Assembly (NCBI GenBank): GCA_022414725.1
Contig: CM039464.1
Coordinates: forward strand, 23,403,597-23,467,596
Direction of reading: 5' to 3'
DNA: 64,000 nucleotides
Origin: Microglena sp. YARC
Lineage: Eukaryota > Chlorophyta > Chlorophyceae > Chlamydomonadales > Chlamydomonadaceae
The stretch's first letter is position 1. Each line of letters begins with the position of its first letter. Made by a program: the position numbers and the translations under genes. Below are positions 43,400 through 54,439 of the stretch, piece after piece. The notes under the pieces are model-generated. The model saw nothing but the letters and a program-made list of their open reading frames with translations. It had not been told where the DNA came from and did not search any database.

Positions 43400-44305
43400 G
43401 TTTTGGCAGCGAGAGTTTAGGGGTGGGGTGGGGGTGAGGTGGGGGCTGAGTGGTGTGTGGTGTGTGTGTGTGTGTGGTGGGTGGGTGGTGGGGGGGGGGG
43501 GGGGTGAGGGGGTGAACCTGATTCAAGTGTTAGCAGCGAGAGTTCAGGGGGGTGGGGGGGTCTGATTGGTGTGGGGGGTGGGGGTGGGGGGTGGGGGGTG
43601 AGGGGGTGAACCTGATTCGAGTATTGGAAACAAGAGTTGTGCACCCACATGCTAATTTCCTCTTATCTCAAGCCTCAAGGGATGGTGTGGGTGGGAGGGT
43701 GGGGAGCTGGGTGGAAGCTGGGGTGTTTGTGTGGGCAGCAAAGCTTCCACCCAGCTCCACACACATGCTAACTACCTCTTGACTCAAGCCTCAAGGGATA
43801 ATGTGGGTATGGGTGTGGGTGGGTGGGAGCTGGGTGGAAGCTGGGGTACGTGTGGGGGGGGAAGCACAGCTTCCACCCAGCTCCACCCACATGCTAACTT
43901 CCTCTTATCTCAAGCCTCAAGGTATGAGGTGTGTGTGGGTGTGTGAATGTTCGTGTGTGGGGATCTGGGTGGAAGCTGGGGTGTGTGTGGGAGTGGGCAG
44001 CACAGCTTCTACCCAGCTCCACCCACATGCTAACTTCTCTTACCTTGAGCCTCAACGTATGATGGGGGTGTGTGGGAGGGGGTGTGTGGGAGGGGAGCTG
44101 GGTGGAAGCTGGGGTGTATGTGGGGGCAGCACAGCTTCTACCCAGCTCTACCCACATGCTAACTTCCTCTTACCTCGAGCCTCAACATATGATGGGTGGG
44201 TGTGTGGGAGTGGGTGTGTGGAAGGGGAGCTGGGTGGAAGCTGGGGTGTATGTGTGGGCAGCACAGCTTCTACCCAGCTCCACCCACATGCTAACTTCCT
44301 CTTAC
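43400..44305 (-). repeat. Intronic minisatellite carrying repeated donor-like sites
   Basis: About five units of 125-140 bases. On the minus strand each starts with a donor-like border (GAG or AAG, then GTAAGAGGAAGTTAGCATG) and continues GTGGGTGGAGCTGGGTAGAAG, GCTGTGCTGCC and a CA-rich stretch. The proximal unit is the real donor of the exon at 44306-44373. In the two distal units (about 43905 and 43660) the site reads GAGATAAG and is dead. 43420-43600 is a GGGGTGGG/GTGTG run. Confidence 0.75.
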
Positions 44306-44373
44306 CTCCAGCTCACGATCAGCTTGAGCGTAGGGGATCCCCCAGATCTCTGCCAGCTTCTTCACAGCTTCCT
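44306..44373 (-). CDS. Small internal exon, amphipathic helix
   Basis: A 68-nt stretch bordered by a TTTCCATGCAG acceptor and a CTGGAG/GTAAGAGG donor. It encodes EAVKKLAEIWGIPYAQADRE and LE. The composition is that of normal coding sequence and contrasts with the repeats on both sides. Function unknown. It is likely part of the minus-strand gene that also holds 46865-46987. Confidence 0.6.
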
Positions 44374-44417
44374 CTGCATGGAAACAAGAAGGCGCACTCT
44401 CATGCTTGGCAGTCGTG

Positions 44418-45010
44418 GTGGTTTGATAGTGTGTTTATGTGGTGGTGGTTTGGTGGTGGTTTGGTAGTGTACTTGTGTCCTTGTGTAGGTGTTGGTGGTG
44501 GTTGGGTGGTGGTTTGGTAGTGTACTTGTGTCCTTGTGTAGGTGTAGGTGGTGGTTGGGTGGTGGTTTGGTAGTGTACTTGTGTCCTTGTGTAGGTGTAG
44601 GTGGTGGTTGGGTGGTGGTTTGGTAGTGTACTTGTGTCCTTGTGTAGGTGTAGGTGGTGGTTGGGTGGTGGTTTGGTAGTGTACTTGTGTCCTTGTGTAG
44701 GTGTAGGTGGTGGTTGGGTGGTGGTTTGGTAGTGTACTTGTGTCCTTGTGTAGGTGTAGGTGGTGGTTTGGTGGTGGTTTGGTAGTGTACTTGTGTCCTT
44801 GTGTAGGTGTAGGTGGTGGTTGGGTGGTGGTTTGGTAGTGTACTTGTGTCCTTGTGTAGGTGTAGGTGGTGGTTGGGTGGTGGTTTGGTAGTGTACTTGT
44901 GTCCTTGTGTAGGTGTAGGTGGTGGTTGGGTGGTGGTTTGGTAGTGTACTTGTGTCCTTGTGTAGGTGTAGGTGGTGGTTGGGTGGTGGTTTGGTAGTGT
45001 ACTTGTGTTT
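44418..45010. repeat. 53-bp minisatellite, about 11 copies
   Basis: Unit GTGTCCTTGTGTAGGTGTAG, then GTGGTGGTTGGGTGGTGGTT and TGGTAGTGTACTT. It is almost perfect. Because 53 is not a multiple of three, a minus-strand frame stays open as a 53-residue repeat (QVHYQTTTQPPPTPTQGHKY and so on), but this follows from the lack of stops in any frame of the unit and not from selection. Confidence 0.97.
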
Positions 45011-45440
45011 TATTTGGTCTAGTGGGTACCATCACGACACTGGCAGTTTTATTTTGTCTAGTGTGTACCAGGATGACATTGACAGTTTTATTTTGTCTTT
45101 CGGATACCAACACGACATTGACATTTTATTTTGTCTAGTGGGTGCCAACAGGACGTTGACATATTTATTTTTGTAGTGGGTACCATCCCAACATTGGCAG
45201 TCTTATTTTGTCTAGTGGGTACTTATTTAACGTTGACAGTTTTATTTGGTCTAGTGGGTACCAACACGAAATTGACCTTTTGTATTTTGTCTAGTGGGTA
45301 CCTTCATGACATTGACATTTTGTATTTTGCCTAGTGGGTACCTTCATGACATTGGCAGTTTTGTTTTGTCTAGTGGGTACCAACAGGACATTGATATTTT
45401 GCTTTGTATAGTGGGTACCAGAACGACATTGACATCCCTG
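45007..45440. repeat. 41-bp minisatellite, about ten copies
   Basis: Unit TTTTGTCTAGTGGGTACCAA then CACGACATTGACAGTTTTATT, more diverged than the neighbouring 53-bp array. Non-coding. Confidence 0.92.
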
Positions 45441-45488
45441 TATGTGTGTCATAGTGTGCTTATGATAGCCTCTTGCTGGTGGTATAAT

Positions 45489-45675
45489 TAGGGGTCGGCA
45501 ATATGATATCTTCTGATATCATGTCATCATAGATATCATATGATGCCGGCAATCAGACTAGGTAACTTTGGCCTGGGGCATCACATCATATGATATTAAA
45601 TCATATGATTTCTGTATGATATCATATGATATCATACTCGTCTATGGTCAGCATCATACGATTTGCCGGTCCCTA
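45489..45675 (+). mobile_element. hAT-type MITE, short copy
   Basis: 187 bp with ends TAGGGGTCGGCAA and, in reverse, TAGGGACCGGCAA. Exact 8-bp duplications GGTATAAT lie at 45481-45488 and 45676-45683. Internal ATATCATATGAT palindromes and ACTAGGTAACTTTGGCCT are shared with the copy at 25168-25549, which lies in the opposite orientation. Confidence 0.93.
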
Positions 45676-45739
45676 GGTATAATCCACTTAGTGTGTTCCC
45701 TGGTTTTCCTGGGTATCGCAGAGTTGGCTGAAAAACCAT

Positions 45740-46864
45740 GCGACAATTCAAGTTATTTCCGGTGGTGCATGTCGAAGATTATTTCCGGTGGTGCATGTCG
45801 AAGATTATTTCCGGTGGTGCATGTCGAAGATTGAAGTGTTCGGGAGGGTTGTGGTGTTAATAGTAGTGGATCTAGTTGGTGGTTGGCCCCAGTGTTAATA
45901 GTAGTGGTTTCAGTGGGTGGTTGGCCCCAGTGCAAACAAACCTGGGGCTGCCCCCCTTAACCTCACATAGTGAAACAAGGCGTACCATTGGTGTGTCTAT
46001 TAACTGTGAGTTCATTGCATACACAAGCGCATGCCATGTGCGTGCCTTTGGGAGAGAGTGCGCGTGATTGTTTGATTGCTTGTTTGCTTACCTTTTTTAA
46101 ACTTTTTTATTTGTTTGCCTTTTTTGCTTGTTTGTTTACCTTTTTAAACTTCTTTATTTGTTTGCCTTTTTTGCTTGCTTGTTTTGTTTGTTTGTTTGTG
46201 TTAGAGTGTTTAGTTGTATGCATGCACGCAGGTGCATTCCTTGGTTTTCATGGGTTGGCTGAGCCGAACCTTCCCTGCCTTCCAATCATCAGATCAGTAA
46301 TAAATTTCCGAAGACCCCACCCCCAGGCACACACACCCACTCCCACACAAACAACCAGCTCCAGCACCACACACCAACATACACCACCACCTCATACATA
46401 CACCAACATACACTTACACCACTTACACATACATGCCGTAGTACAGGAGCCCCTTCAAAGCAGGCCCAAATTCAAAAAATCAAATTTCAAAATTCAAAAT
46501 ACAAACATTTAAATATGGTATCAACAAGTGGTGTGTGGTGACAGGCTGGTAGGCTGGCTACGGCATGCCCGAGGGAGATCTGCAGCCCCCCCTGCATGTC
46601 CCCCTCCCCCTTCAGCCCCTCCTCAGCCTCTTGTACAAGCTGTTCCAGGCCCATCGCCGAGGCCCCCCTTAAAGACCCCTATGAAGCCCTATGCATGCCC
46701 CCCCCACCCACACCCACACCCACGCACACATACACAAATACAATCCCCCCCCCCCCCACCCCCACCCCCACACAAACTACAACACTACCCACCCTTATGG
46801 CCTGACCCCCCTGTGCACGAGCCCCCTCCCGCAACGCCTCCCCTGAGCCGAGCACACCAGCTAC
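45740..46864. other. Low-complexity non-coding stretch
   Basis: 45757-45833 holds three 27-bp copies of TTATTTCCGGTGGTGCATGT then CGAAGA. 45850-45935 holds a two-copy repeat with GGTTGGCCCCAGTG. 46075-46200 is TTTGTTTGCCTTTTTT-rich. 46310-46435 and 46580-46800 are CA/CCC-rich. No exon with good borders was found. Confidence 0.6.
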
Positions 46865-46987
46865 CTGCTACGTAGAGAAGGGTACTGTCGCTTGATGCAC
46901 TGAGAAGTACATTAGCATCCAGGTCGACAAGGTTGGTCTTGACGTACACCAACATGTTGGAGGGAGGCATCAGAATTGCATCACCAC
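46865..46987 (-). CDS. Internal exon encoding a beta-rich segment
   Basis: 123 nt bordered by CAATTTAGACAG (acceptor, ending 46988) and TACGTAGCAG then GTAGCTGG (donor). It encodes GDAILMPPSNMLVYVKTNLV, then DLDANVLLSASSDSTLLYVA. The alternating hydrophobic pattern suggests beta-strands. The phrase LLSASSDSTLLYV recalls a WD40 strand, but that is weak. It is probably part of a minus-strand gene continuing to the 44306-44373 exon. Confidence 0.6.
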
Positions 46988-46991
46988 CTGT

Positions 46992-48350
46992 CTAAATTGA
47001 AAAATGATGACCGGGCATAGCACGACAGACACATGAGCTTGCGAGAGGGGATGTCGATAATGGTGCGGCGGTGAATTAAACGGCCATTGTGCATCATGCT
47101 GCGATTTGGCCAGGAGGGTTTCGCTCCTAGCTGGCGTAGGTCTGAAGCCCCCCTGCCCCCCCAGTCCATGCCCATCATCCTGTTTGGCTTTGACCTTTTC
47201 GCTTACCATATGTGGCTTTTTGGACTTCCAATGTATTTTCAATACCGCAAGAATGCTGCGCTTTGGTCGGGAAGGTTGTGGAATGCTGCTAGCCAGACTG
47301 CTCAGTGGCGTTGGTCTCGGCCGCAGCCCCTCTGGCAGCAACCGACTCTTAACCGCCAACTCGTCCAACCGCGGTTGTAACCGTCATGACGCCGCATGCG
47401 GGTCACCCCGCCCTCCTCTTCGAGGCAACCGACACACCAGCTGTCCCTGTTCCCATGCCCCTTGCACATGCGCCCAACCCCCGCTTCTCTGCTAACAAGC
47501 ACGAGAGAGATTTTTTTTCGTACAGCTCCCTCATCCTTTTACCGGACCCCGAACTGTTCCCAGTCGACCTAGTTCTGGCAGCTGTGGCGTGAGTTAGACT
47601 GGTGGTCGTATCGAGAAGGATCGATGCCCGCCCCTGCCCCACTGTTGCCCTCAGTGGCGCCCCCTAGAGGGTCTAACCGACGCGCTGGGAAAAGGCGTAA
47701 CAGCAGCGGCGCGTTGAAGTGAGTCCAAGAAATTGATGTTTCGAGCGACTTGGGCACCCCGAGGAAGATTTCGTCAATTCTAGCAACCCTTCCCCCTCAC
47801 GTACAGATATTGGCTGCATTGTCGTGGGCACTGCCCGAGGGAAAGTCTAAAGAACTAACTGCGCGAATGTTGCAAATGGCTGGTGCAAGCAGCATCTACA
47901 CCGATCCATGTCTCCAACTTAGCATGCATTCCCCCCACCCCCCCCCACCCCACATCCCCCCAGATCATGAGTAGCTGCCTCGTTCGAGGCATCCCGAGAA
48001 CATGCGACTATTTCGATCGCGCTTATTGTAGCTTCTCGCAACATCGGAGAGAGAACGATGATCAGGCTTGTGTTAAACACCTCGCATGAATGATGGATCG
48101 TTCCCCATGGCTCAATCGCATCTTGACTCAAGCCAGGCAAAATTACTGAGACGAATTGCACTTAGCGTTGCGTCCCATCCCAGATGATGCTTCTAGAACA
48201 TTACGAGCTCTTTCAGCACTGCTCGAGCGCTCCTTCGAGTCATCTCGTAAACTAGAGCCTTTGACAGCTGAGTCTATTGACAGATGCAAAGATAACGAAC
48301 TGGGCCAACCCATGCTCCTGCGCTTTCGATAAGTGTAATCGGTGGTTGTG
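46992..48350. pseudogene. Decayed coding-like stretch, unidentified
   Basis: Several frames have normal, non-repetitive composition but are broken by stops. Plus-strand examples are 47386-47592 (FSANKHERDFFSYSSLILLP, then DPELFPVDLVLAAVA), 47750-47880 (ISSILATLPPHVQILAALSW, then ALPEGKSKELTARMLQMAGA), and 47975-48330 (GIPRTCDYFDRAYCSFSQHR; LRALSALLERSFESSRKLEP). The last contains a TGA at 48087 and another near 48147. A minus-strand frame (46970-47368, starting MDELAVKSRLLPEGLRP) competes in the left half. It looks like an old mobile-element gene; no family recognised. Confidence 0.4.
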
Positions 48351-48366
48351 GTGCAAAGGCCCTTCT

Positions 48367-48477
48367 CATTTTAGAACACACGCACAAAGATACACAAACA
48401 TAGACAGACAGACTCAAACATACAGGCACACACACAGACATGCACATATACACACACTCACACACACACATGCAAAC

Positions 48478-48525
<48 letters not shown>

Positions 48526-48575
48526 ACAAATGTGCACACGCACACACACATGCACACACTAACACACACAAAAAA
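48367..48575. repeat. (CA)n-rich tract
   Basis: ACACACACGC-type repeats, purest at 48479-48518. The plus-strand (His/Thr) and minus-strand (Cys/Val) frames are artefacts. Confidence 0.95.
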
Positions 48576-48596
48576 CCTATCAGGCTATTAATCAAT

Positions 48597-48735
48597 AATC
48601 ATCACGCCGCTTATACTGCAGGTTTGGCCTATCACGTTAGTAATCACTAATCAGCGCTCCGCTTGTACTGCAGATTCGGCCTATCAAGTTAGTAATCACT
48701 GATTGGCAATCCGCTTATACTGCAGGTTTGGCCTG
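48597..48735 (+). repeat. Three copies of a CTGCAG-containing 57-bp unit
   Basis: The units carry CCGCTTATACTGCAGGTTTG and GCCTATCACGTTAGTAATCA. Each has an acceptor-like CTGCAG. The third leads directly into the hydrophobic first exon-like block of the next array. Confidence 0.75.
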
Positions 48736-50765
48736 ATCTTCATTTTTCTAGTCTTGATCTGTGGATGGATGTACTTTGAATTCAAATTCGCGGCATTCCA
48801 AGATGTGGATTCCTTTTCTAAGCGGACAGATGAAGCATCTGAAGGAACTGGCCGGAAGCTAAATAATGCGGTAGGTAGATTGCATGGCATTGGGAACAAC
48901 AGCAACAACAACAACAACAACAACAACAGCAACAATAACAGCAATAACAAAAGCAACAACAACAACAGCAATAACAACAACAGCAGCAACAACAGCAACA
49001 ACAACAACAACAACAACAACAAAAAAAAAAAAAACAGTATCCTTAGTAACCAGAGCAGACGGCAATGCCTTTTCTATGCGGATAGATCAAACATCTGAAG
49101 GAACCGTCCGGAAGATGAATTACGTGGTAGGTAGATTGCATGGCATTGGGAAAACAACTACGACAACAACAGCAACGGCAACGGCAATATCAACAACAAC
49201 AGCAACAACAACAACAGCATTATCATTAGCAGCCAGAGCAGATGTCAATGCCTTTTCTAATCAGACATATGAAGCATCTGAAGGAATCGTTCAGAAGCTG
49301 AATAACGCGTTAGGTAGATTGCACGGCAATGTGAGCAACAGCAATAACAACAACAGCAAAAACAACAACATTATCATTAGCAGCCAGAGCAGCCGTCAAC
49401 GTCTTTTCTAAGCGGACTGATCATAAATCTAAAGGAACCGTCCGGAAGCTGAATAAAGCGGAGGGTACACTGCATGGCATTGGGAACAATAATAACAATA
49501 ACAACTACAGTATCATTTAAAACCAGAGCTGCCGCCAACGTCTTTTTTAAGTGGACAGATCAAACAAATGGAGGAACCATCCAGAAGCTGAATAACGCGG
49601 TAGGTAGATTACATGGCATTGGGAACAATAACAACAATAACAACAACAACAGGAACAACAACAACAGGAACAACAACAACAGGAACAACAGCAGCAATGA
49701 CAATGCCCAGAAGCTGAATAAATTGGTGGGTAGATTGCATGGCATTGGGAACAACAACAACAACAACAATTACAACAATATTATCATTAGTAACCAGAGC
49801 AGACGGCATTGCCTTTTCTAAGTGGACAGATCAAACATCTGGAGGAACCGCCCAGAAGATGAATAACTTGGTGGGTAGATTGCATGGCATTGGGAACAAC
49901 AACAGCAGCAACAACAACAACAACAATTACAGCAATATCATCATTAGTAACCAGAGCAGACGTCAACGCCTTTATAAGTTGACAGATCAAACATATGGAG
50001 GAACCATCCGGAAGCCGAATAACGCGGTAGGTAGATTGCATGGCATTGGGAACAATAACAACAATAACAACAACAGCAGCAATGACAACAACATTATCAT
50101 TAGTATTTAGAGCATAAATCTGAATGCCTTTTCTAAGCGTCTTGATCATAAGTCTAAAGGAACCGTCCAGAAGCTGAATAACGCGGTAGGTAGATTGCAT
50201 GGCATTGGGAACCGCAACAACAACAAGAATTACAACAATATTAGCATTAGTAACCAGAGCAGACGTCAACGCCTTTTCTAAGCGGACAGATCATAAATCT
50301 AAAGGACCGTCCGGAAGCTGAATAAAGCGGTAGGTACACTGCATGGCATTGGGAACAACAATAACATGAACAACTACAGCATCATTTAAAACCAGAGCTG
50401 AAGTCAATGCCTTTTCTAAGTGGGTAGATAAAGAGTCTGGAGGAGCCATGCGGAAGGTGAATACCGCGGTGGGTAGATTGCATGGCATTGAGAACAGCAA
50501 CAACAATAAAAATAACAAAAACATCAACAACAATAACAACAGCATCATCATTAGCAACCATAGCAGAATTCAATGCCTCTTGTAAGTGGACAGATACAGA
50601 TTGTGGAGGAACCGTCCGGAAGATGAATAGCGCGGTGGGTAGATTGCACAGCAATGGGAACAACATTGACAATATCATCAACAGAAACTGCGTTATCGAC
50701 ACCACAGCAGGGACGACAACAACAACAAAAACAAAAACAACAAAAGCAACAGTAGGTGTTCATGT
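48725..50765 (+). repeat. Twelve exon-like units with (CAA)n spacers
   Basis: After a CTGCAG border a first block encodes a hydrophobic, membrane-like segment (FGLIFIFLVLICGWMYFEF) and runs into the repeat. Then 12 units of 125-255 bases follow. Each has a conserved block of about 75 bases reading ADVNAFSKRTDQTSEGTVRK and LNNA, a donor-like GCG then GTAGGTAGATTG (first at 48871), the phrase CATGGCATTGGGAAC, a CAA/CAG-rich spacer, and an acceptor-like TTATCATTAG or AACCAG. The frame is kept inside the block but not across spacers, which favours spliced exons over one poly-Asn protein. Donors at some units are changed (GTTAGG at 49309; GAGGGTACAC near 49462). No family recognised. A membrane-anchored repeat protein is one possibility. 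Confidence 0.6.
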
Positions 50766-50859
50766 GTAAATCAATGCATGGATAGATAGGTGGATGAATG
50801 GATGGGAGCATATGTGGACGGATGAATATATGCAGCTGACTAAACCTGCTGAGTGGGCT

Positions 50860-51010
50860 GTTGGAAGACCTCCCCCTCAAACCCCCTCGGGGTGGGCAAT
50901 TGGAAGACCCCCCCCCGCCCCCCCCCCCCTACCCCCCCTACCGCCTACCCTACCCTACCCCTTCCTACCCCTACCTACATCCCCCTACCCTCTACCTACC
51001 CCGAAGTCTT
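50860..51010. repeat. C/CCCTA-rich stretch
   Basis: CCCCTACC-type low complexity after a duplicated phrase (GTGGGCTGTTGGAAGACC and GTGGGCAATTGGAAGACC). Pro/Tyr frames are artefacts. Confidence 0.8.
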
Positions 51011-51049
51011 AAGCCAAACAAATTTGAGCAAGCAAGAATTCCCACACAG

Positions 51050-51640
51050 CATCTAAACTACAACTCACACCCAACAAGTAAACTACAACTCACACCCAAC
51101 ATCAAAACCACAACGCACACCCAACATATAAGCTAACACTCACGCTCAACATTTAAATTAAAACTTACACCCAACATCCAAACCACCACTCACACCCAAC
51201 ATTTAAACTACAACTCACACCCAGCATATAAACTACAACTCACACTCAACATATAAACTGCAACTCACACCCACATCGAAAACCACACTCACACCCAACA
51301 TTTAAACTACAACTTAAGCCCAACATATAAACTACAACTCACACCCAACATATAAACTACAACTCACACCCAACATATAAACTGCATCTCACACCCAACA
51401 TCGAAACCATCACTCACACCCAACATATAAACTACAACTCACACCCAACATATAAACTACAACTCACACCCAACCTTTAAACAACTCACACCGAACATAT
51501 AAACTACAACCCCCACCCAACGTTTAATCTGCGACTCACACCCAACATAAAAACTACAACCCCCACCCAACGTCTAAACTACGACTAACACCCAACATAT
51601 AACTACAACCCCCACCAATGTCTAAACTACGACCACACCC
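51050..51640. repeat. 25-bp minisatellite, about 23 copies
   Basis: Unit AACTACAACTCACACCCAAC then ATATA, with AAACC, TTTAA and GTCTA variants. Probably intronic. Confidence 0.95.
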
Positions 51641-51826
51641 AAACCTCCCTTACCAAATCCCAAACGCCAGCAGAACAAGGACTTGGAAGGGGTGGTGGGA
51701 ACAGGCGAAGTCCTCGCTAAAGCATCCAAATCCCCAGCAAAAACAAGACAAGAAAATCTCGGGCGTAGGGGCATGGCAAAAGTCATCGTACAGGCTGGCC
51801 AGGCATAAGCCAAGGTCACTGGCAAG
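51641..51826 (+). CDS. Possible exon, Lys/Gln-rich
   Basis: In one frame it reads PNPKRQQNKDLEGVVGTGEV, then LAKASKSPAKTRQENLGRRG and MAKVIVQAGQA before a TAA (51804-51806). The 3' end, GGTCACTGGCAAG then GTAAGGAG, is the same donor found in two downstream copies (52284-52329, 52436-52482), so splicing may occur before the stop, for instance at GTACAG. Coding is plausible from composition only. Confidence 0.4.
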
Positions 51827-51857
51827 GTAAGGAGTCAAGATTCTAACTCAGCACTAC

Positions 51858-52066
51858 TGGTAATGATAATGCCTGGTGGGGCGTGGTGTTAAGGGAACCC
51901 GTCATACGCGGGTAGAGAGCGGTCTTCTACCTCAACTGGACAAGCTACCATCGCGGTTGACAACGACCTGCAATGCTAAGAGCGACTGTAGGGGGAAGCA
52001 ACCCCTGACTCTTCGACTCAGGAAGCGATTTGGTCCGCTAGACCAATGTAGATCACTGAAAGGGGC
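51858..52066 (-). mobile_element. tRNA-derived SINE, head type A
   Basis: Same order of parts as the copy at 19797: head with a degenerate B box, body CGATGGTAGCTTGTCCAG, 3' end GGCATTATCATTAC on the minus strand. The flanks CACTACTGG and CACTACCTGG are a probable, slightly diverged target duplication. It lies between two copies of a duplicated exon-like unit. Confidence 0.85.
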
Positions 52067-52492
52067 CACTACCTGGTACTTCATTGCTGAAAAGGCATGA
52101 AGACATTCCCTAAGTGCGCCTTCTTTGCATATTGTAGGAGGGGCACCACCATTCGAACTGAAACCTCCGTGTCGCTGGTTTGTGTCGGGAGACCCACCTC
52201 CTGGGGTGAAAGTCCTTTCACAACTTCAAAAAGAATGAATAGTCTAGGGAGAGGCACTGAATATAGATTTGGTTTGATGTAGGCATCTAGCTTTGAAGTA
52301 CAGACGAAAAGCTACGGTCACTGGCAAGGTGAGGAGTTGAGATTCTCAACTTAGCCACTACCTGGAACTTCATTGCTGAAAAGGCCTGAAGAGTCCTAGG
52401 GAAAGGCATTGAATATATATTTGGTTTGAGGTAGGCATCTAGCTTTGAAGTACAGACATAAAGCCCCGCGGTCACTGGCAAGGTAAGGAGAC
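52067..52492 (+). repeat. Tandem exon-like unit, two further copies
   Basis: Two units of about 150 bases. Each has GCCACTACCTGGWACTTCAT, ATTGCTGAAAAGGC, TTTGGTTTGADGTAG (acceptor-like), then GCATCTAGCTTTGAAGTACA and GGTCACTGGCAAG followed by GTRAGGAG (donor-like). In frame the first reads ASSFEVQTKSYGHWQ. The donor and last exon bases also occur at 51811-51834, making three copies of the exon end. The last copy contains a TAA in the equivalent frame. Confidence 0.65.
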
Positions 52493-54425
52493 AGATGGTG
52501 GGGGGGAATTCGGGGAAGAGGGTGGGGGGAAGCAGGGAAGAGGGTGGGGTTGGGGGGTTGAGGCTGATTGTTGGGGGTCGGGGAAGAGGGTGGGGGTTGC
52601 GGGGACGAGGGTGAGGGTGCAGGGAAGAGGCTGGGGTTGGGGGGTCAGCAGATGGTTGGGGGGTGTGGGGAAGATGGTTGGGGGGTGTGGGGAAGATGGT
52701 TGGGGGGTGTGGGGAAGATGGTTGAGGGGTGTGGGGAAGATGGTTGGGGGGTGTGGGGAAGATGGTTGGGGGTGTGGGGAAGATGGTTGGGGTGTGGGGG
52801 GAAGATGGTTGGGGTGTGGGGGAAGATGGTTGGGAGGTGCGGGGAAGATGGTTGAGGGTTGCAGGGCAGATGGTTGGGGAATGCGGGGCAGATGGTTAGG
52901 GGTCGCGGGGCAGAATGGTTGGGGGGTGCGGGGAAGAGGGTGGGGTTGGGGGGATGAAGGCAGATGGTTAGGGGGTGCGGGGCAGATGGTTGAGGGTTGC
53001 AGGGCAGATGCTTGGGGGGTTGAGGCAGATGGTTGGGGGGTGCGGGGAAGATGGTTGAGGGTTGCAGGGAAGATGGTTGGGGTTGCGGGGCAAATGGTTG
53101 GGGGGTGCGGGGCAGATGGTTAGGGGTCGTGGGGCAGATGGTTGGGGGGTGCGGGAAAGGGGGTGGGTTTGGGGGGTGCAGGGAAGATGGTTGGGGGTGC
53201 TGGGCAGATGGTTAGGGGTCGCGGGGCAGATGTTGGGGGGTGCGGGGAAGAGGGTGGGGTTGGGGGATGAGGCAGATGGTTTGGGGTGCGGGGCAGACGG
53301 TTGAGGGTTGCAGGGCAAATGGTTGGGGTTGCGGGGCAGATGGTTGGGGGGTGCGGGGAAGATGGTTGAGGTTGCAGGGCAGATGGTTGGGGTTGCGGGG
53401 CAAATGGTTGGGGGGTGCGGGGCAGATGGTTAGGGGTCGTGGGGCAGATGGTTGGGGGGTGCGGGGAAGGGGTGGGTTTGGGGGTGCAGGGAAGATGGTT
53501 GGGGGTGCGGGGCAGATGGTAAGGGGTCGCGGGGAAGATGGTTGGGGGGTGCGGGGAAGAGGGTGGGGTTGGGGGGATGAGGCAGATAGTTGGGGGGTGC
53601 GGGGCAGATGGTTGAGGGTTGCCCGGCAAATGGTTGGGGTCGCGGGGCAGATGGTTGGGGGTGCGGGGCAGATGGTTGAGGGTTGCCGGGGCAAATGGTT
53701 GGGGTCGCAGGGCAGATGGTTGGGGGGTGCGGGGCAGATGGTTGAGGGTTGCCGGGCAAATGGTTGGGGTCGCGGGGCAGATGGTTGGGGGGTGCGGGGC
53801 AGATGGTTGAGGGTTGCCGAGCAAATGGTTGGGGTCGCGGGGCAGATGGTTGGGGGTGCGGGGCAGATGGTTGAGGGTTGCCGAGCAAAATGGTTGGGGT
53901 CGCGGGGCAGATGGTTGGGGGGTGCGGGGCAGATGGTTGAGGGTTGCCGGGAAAATGGTTGGGGTCGCGGGGCAGATGGTTGGGGGGTGCGGGGCAGATG
54001 GTTGAGGGTTGCCGGGCAAATGGTTGGGGTCGCAGGGCAGATGGTTGGGGGGTGCGGGGCAGATGGTTGAGGGTTGCCGGGCCAATGGTTGGGGTCGCGG
54101 GCAGATGGTTGGGGGATGCGGGGCAGATGGTTGAGGGTTGCCGAGCAAATGGTTGGGGTCGCGGGGCAGATGGTTGGGGGGTGCGGGGCAGATGGTTGAG
54201 GGTTGCCGGGAAAATGGTTGGGTCGCGGGGCAGATGGTTGGGGGGTGCGGGGCAGATGGTTGAGGGTTGCCGGCAAATGGTTGGGGTCGCGGGGCAGATG
54301 GTTGGGGGTGCGGGGCAGATGGTTAGGGGTCGCGGGGCAGATGGTTGGGGGTTGCGGTGTAGAGAGTGGGGTTTGGGGGGGTGAGGCAGATGGTTGGGGA
54401 TGCGGGGAAGAGGGAAGGGGTGGGT
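52493..54425. repeat. G-rich 21-22-bp minisatellite
   Basis: Nearly 2 kb of GCGGGGCAGATGGTTGGGG-type units, with GGTTGAGGGTTGCCGGGCAAA and GGTTGGGGTCGCGGGGCAGA variants forming a loose 65-bp higher unit. Closely spaced GGGG runs on the plus strand could form G-quadruplexes. Long frames on both strands (Trp/Gly forward; NHLPRTPQPSAPRP reverse) are produced by the repeat. Confidence 0.97.
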
Positions 54426-54439
54426 GGGTTAGTGGGGTA

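Noticed and set aside
44400..45113. 237-codon minus-strand frame with 53-residue repeats
   Set aside because: The 53-bp unit is open in all three reading positions, so the frame is automatic. It lies in an intron context.
48703..49411. Poly-Asn/Thr protein read straight through the CAA units
   Set aside because: Frame changes between units and donor/acceptor-like borders recur at the same place in each unit, so splicing is the better reading.
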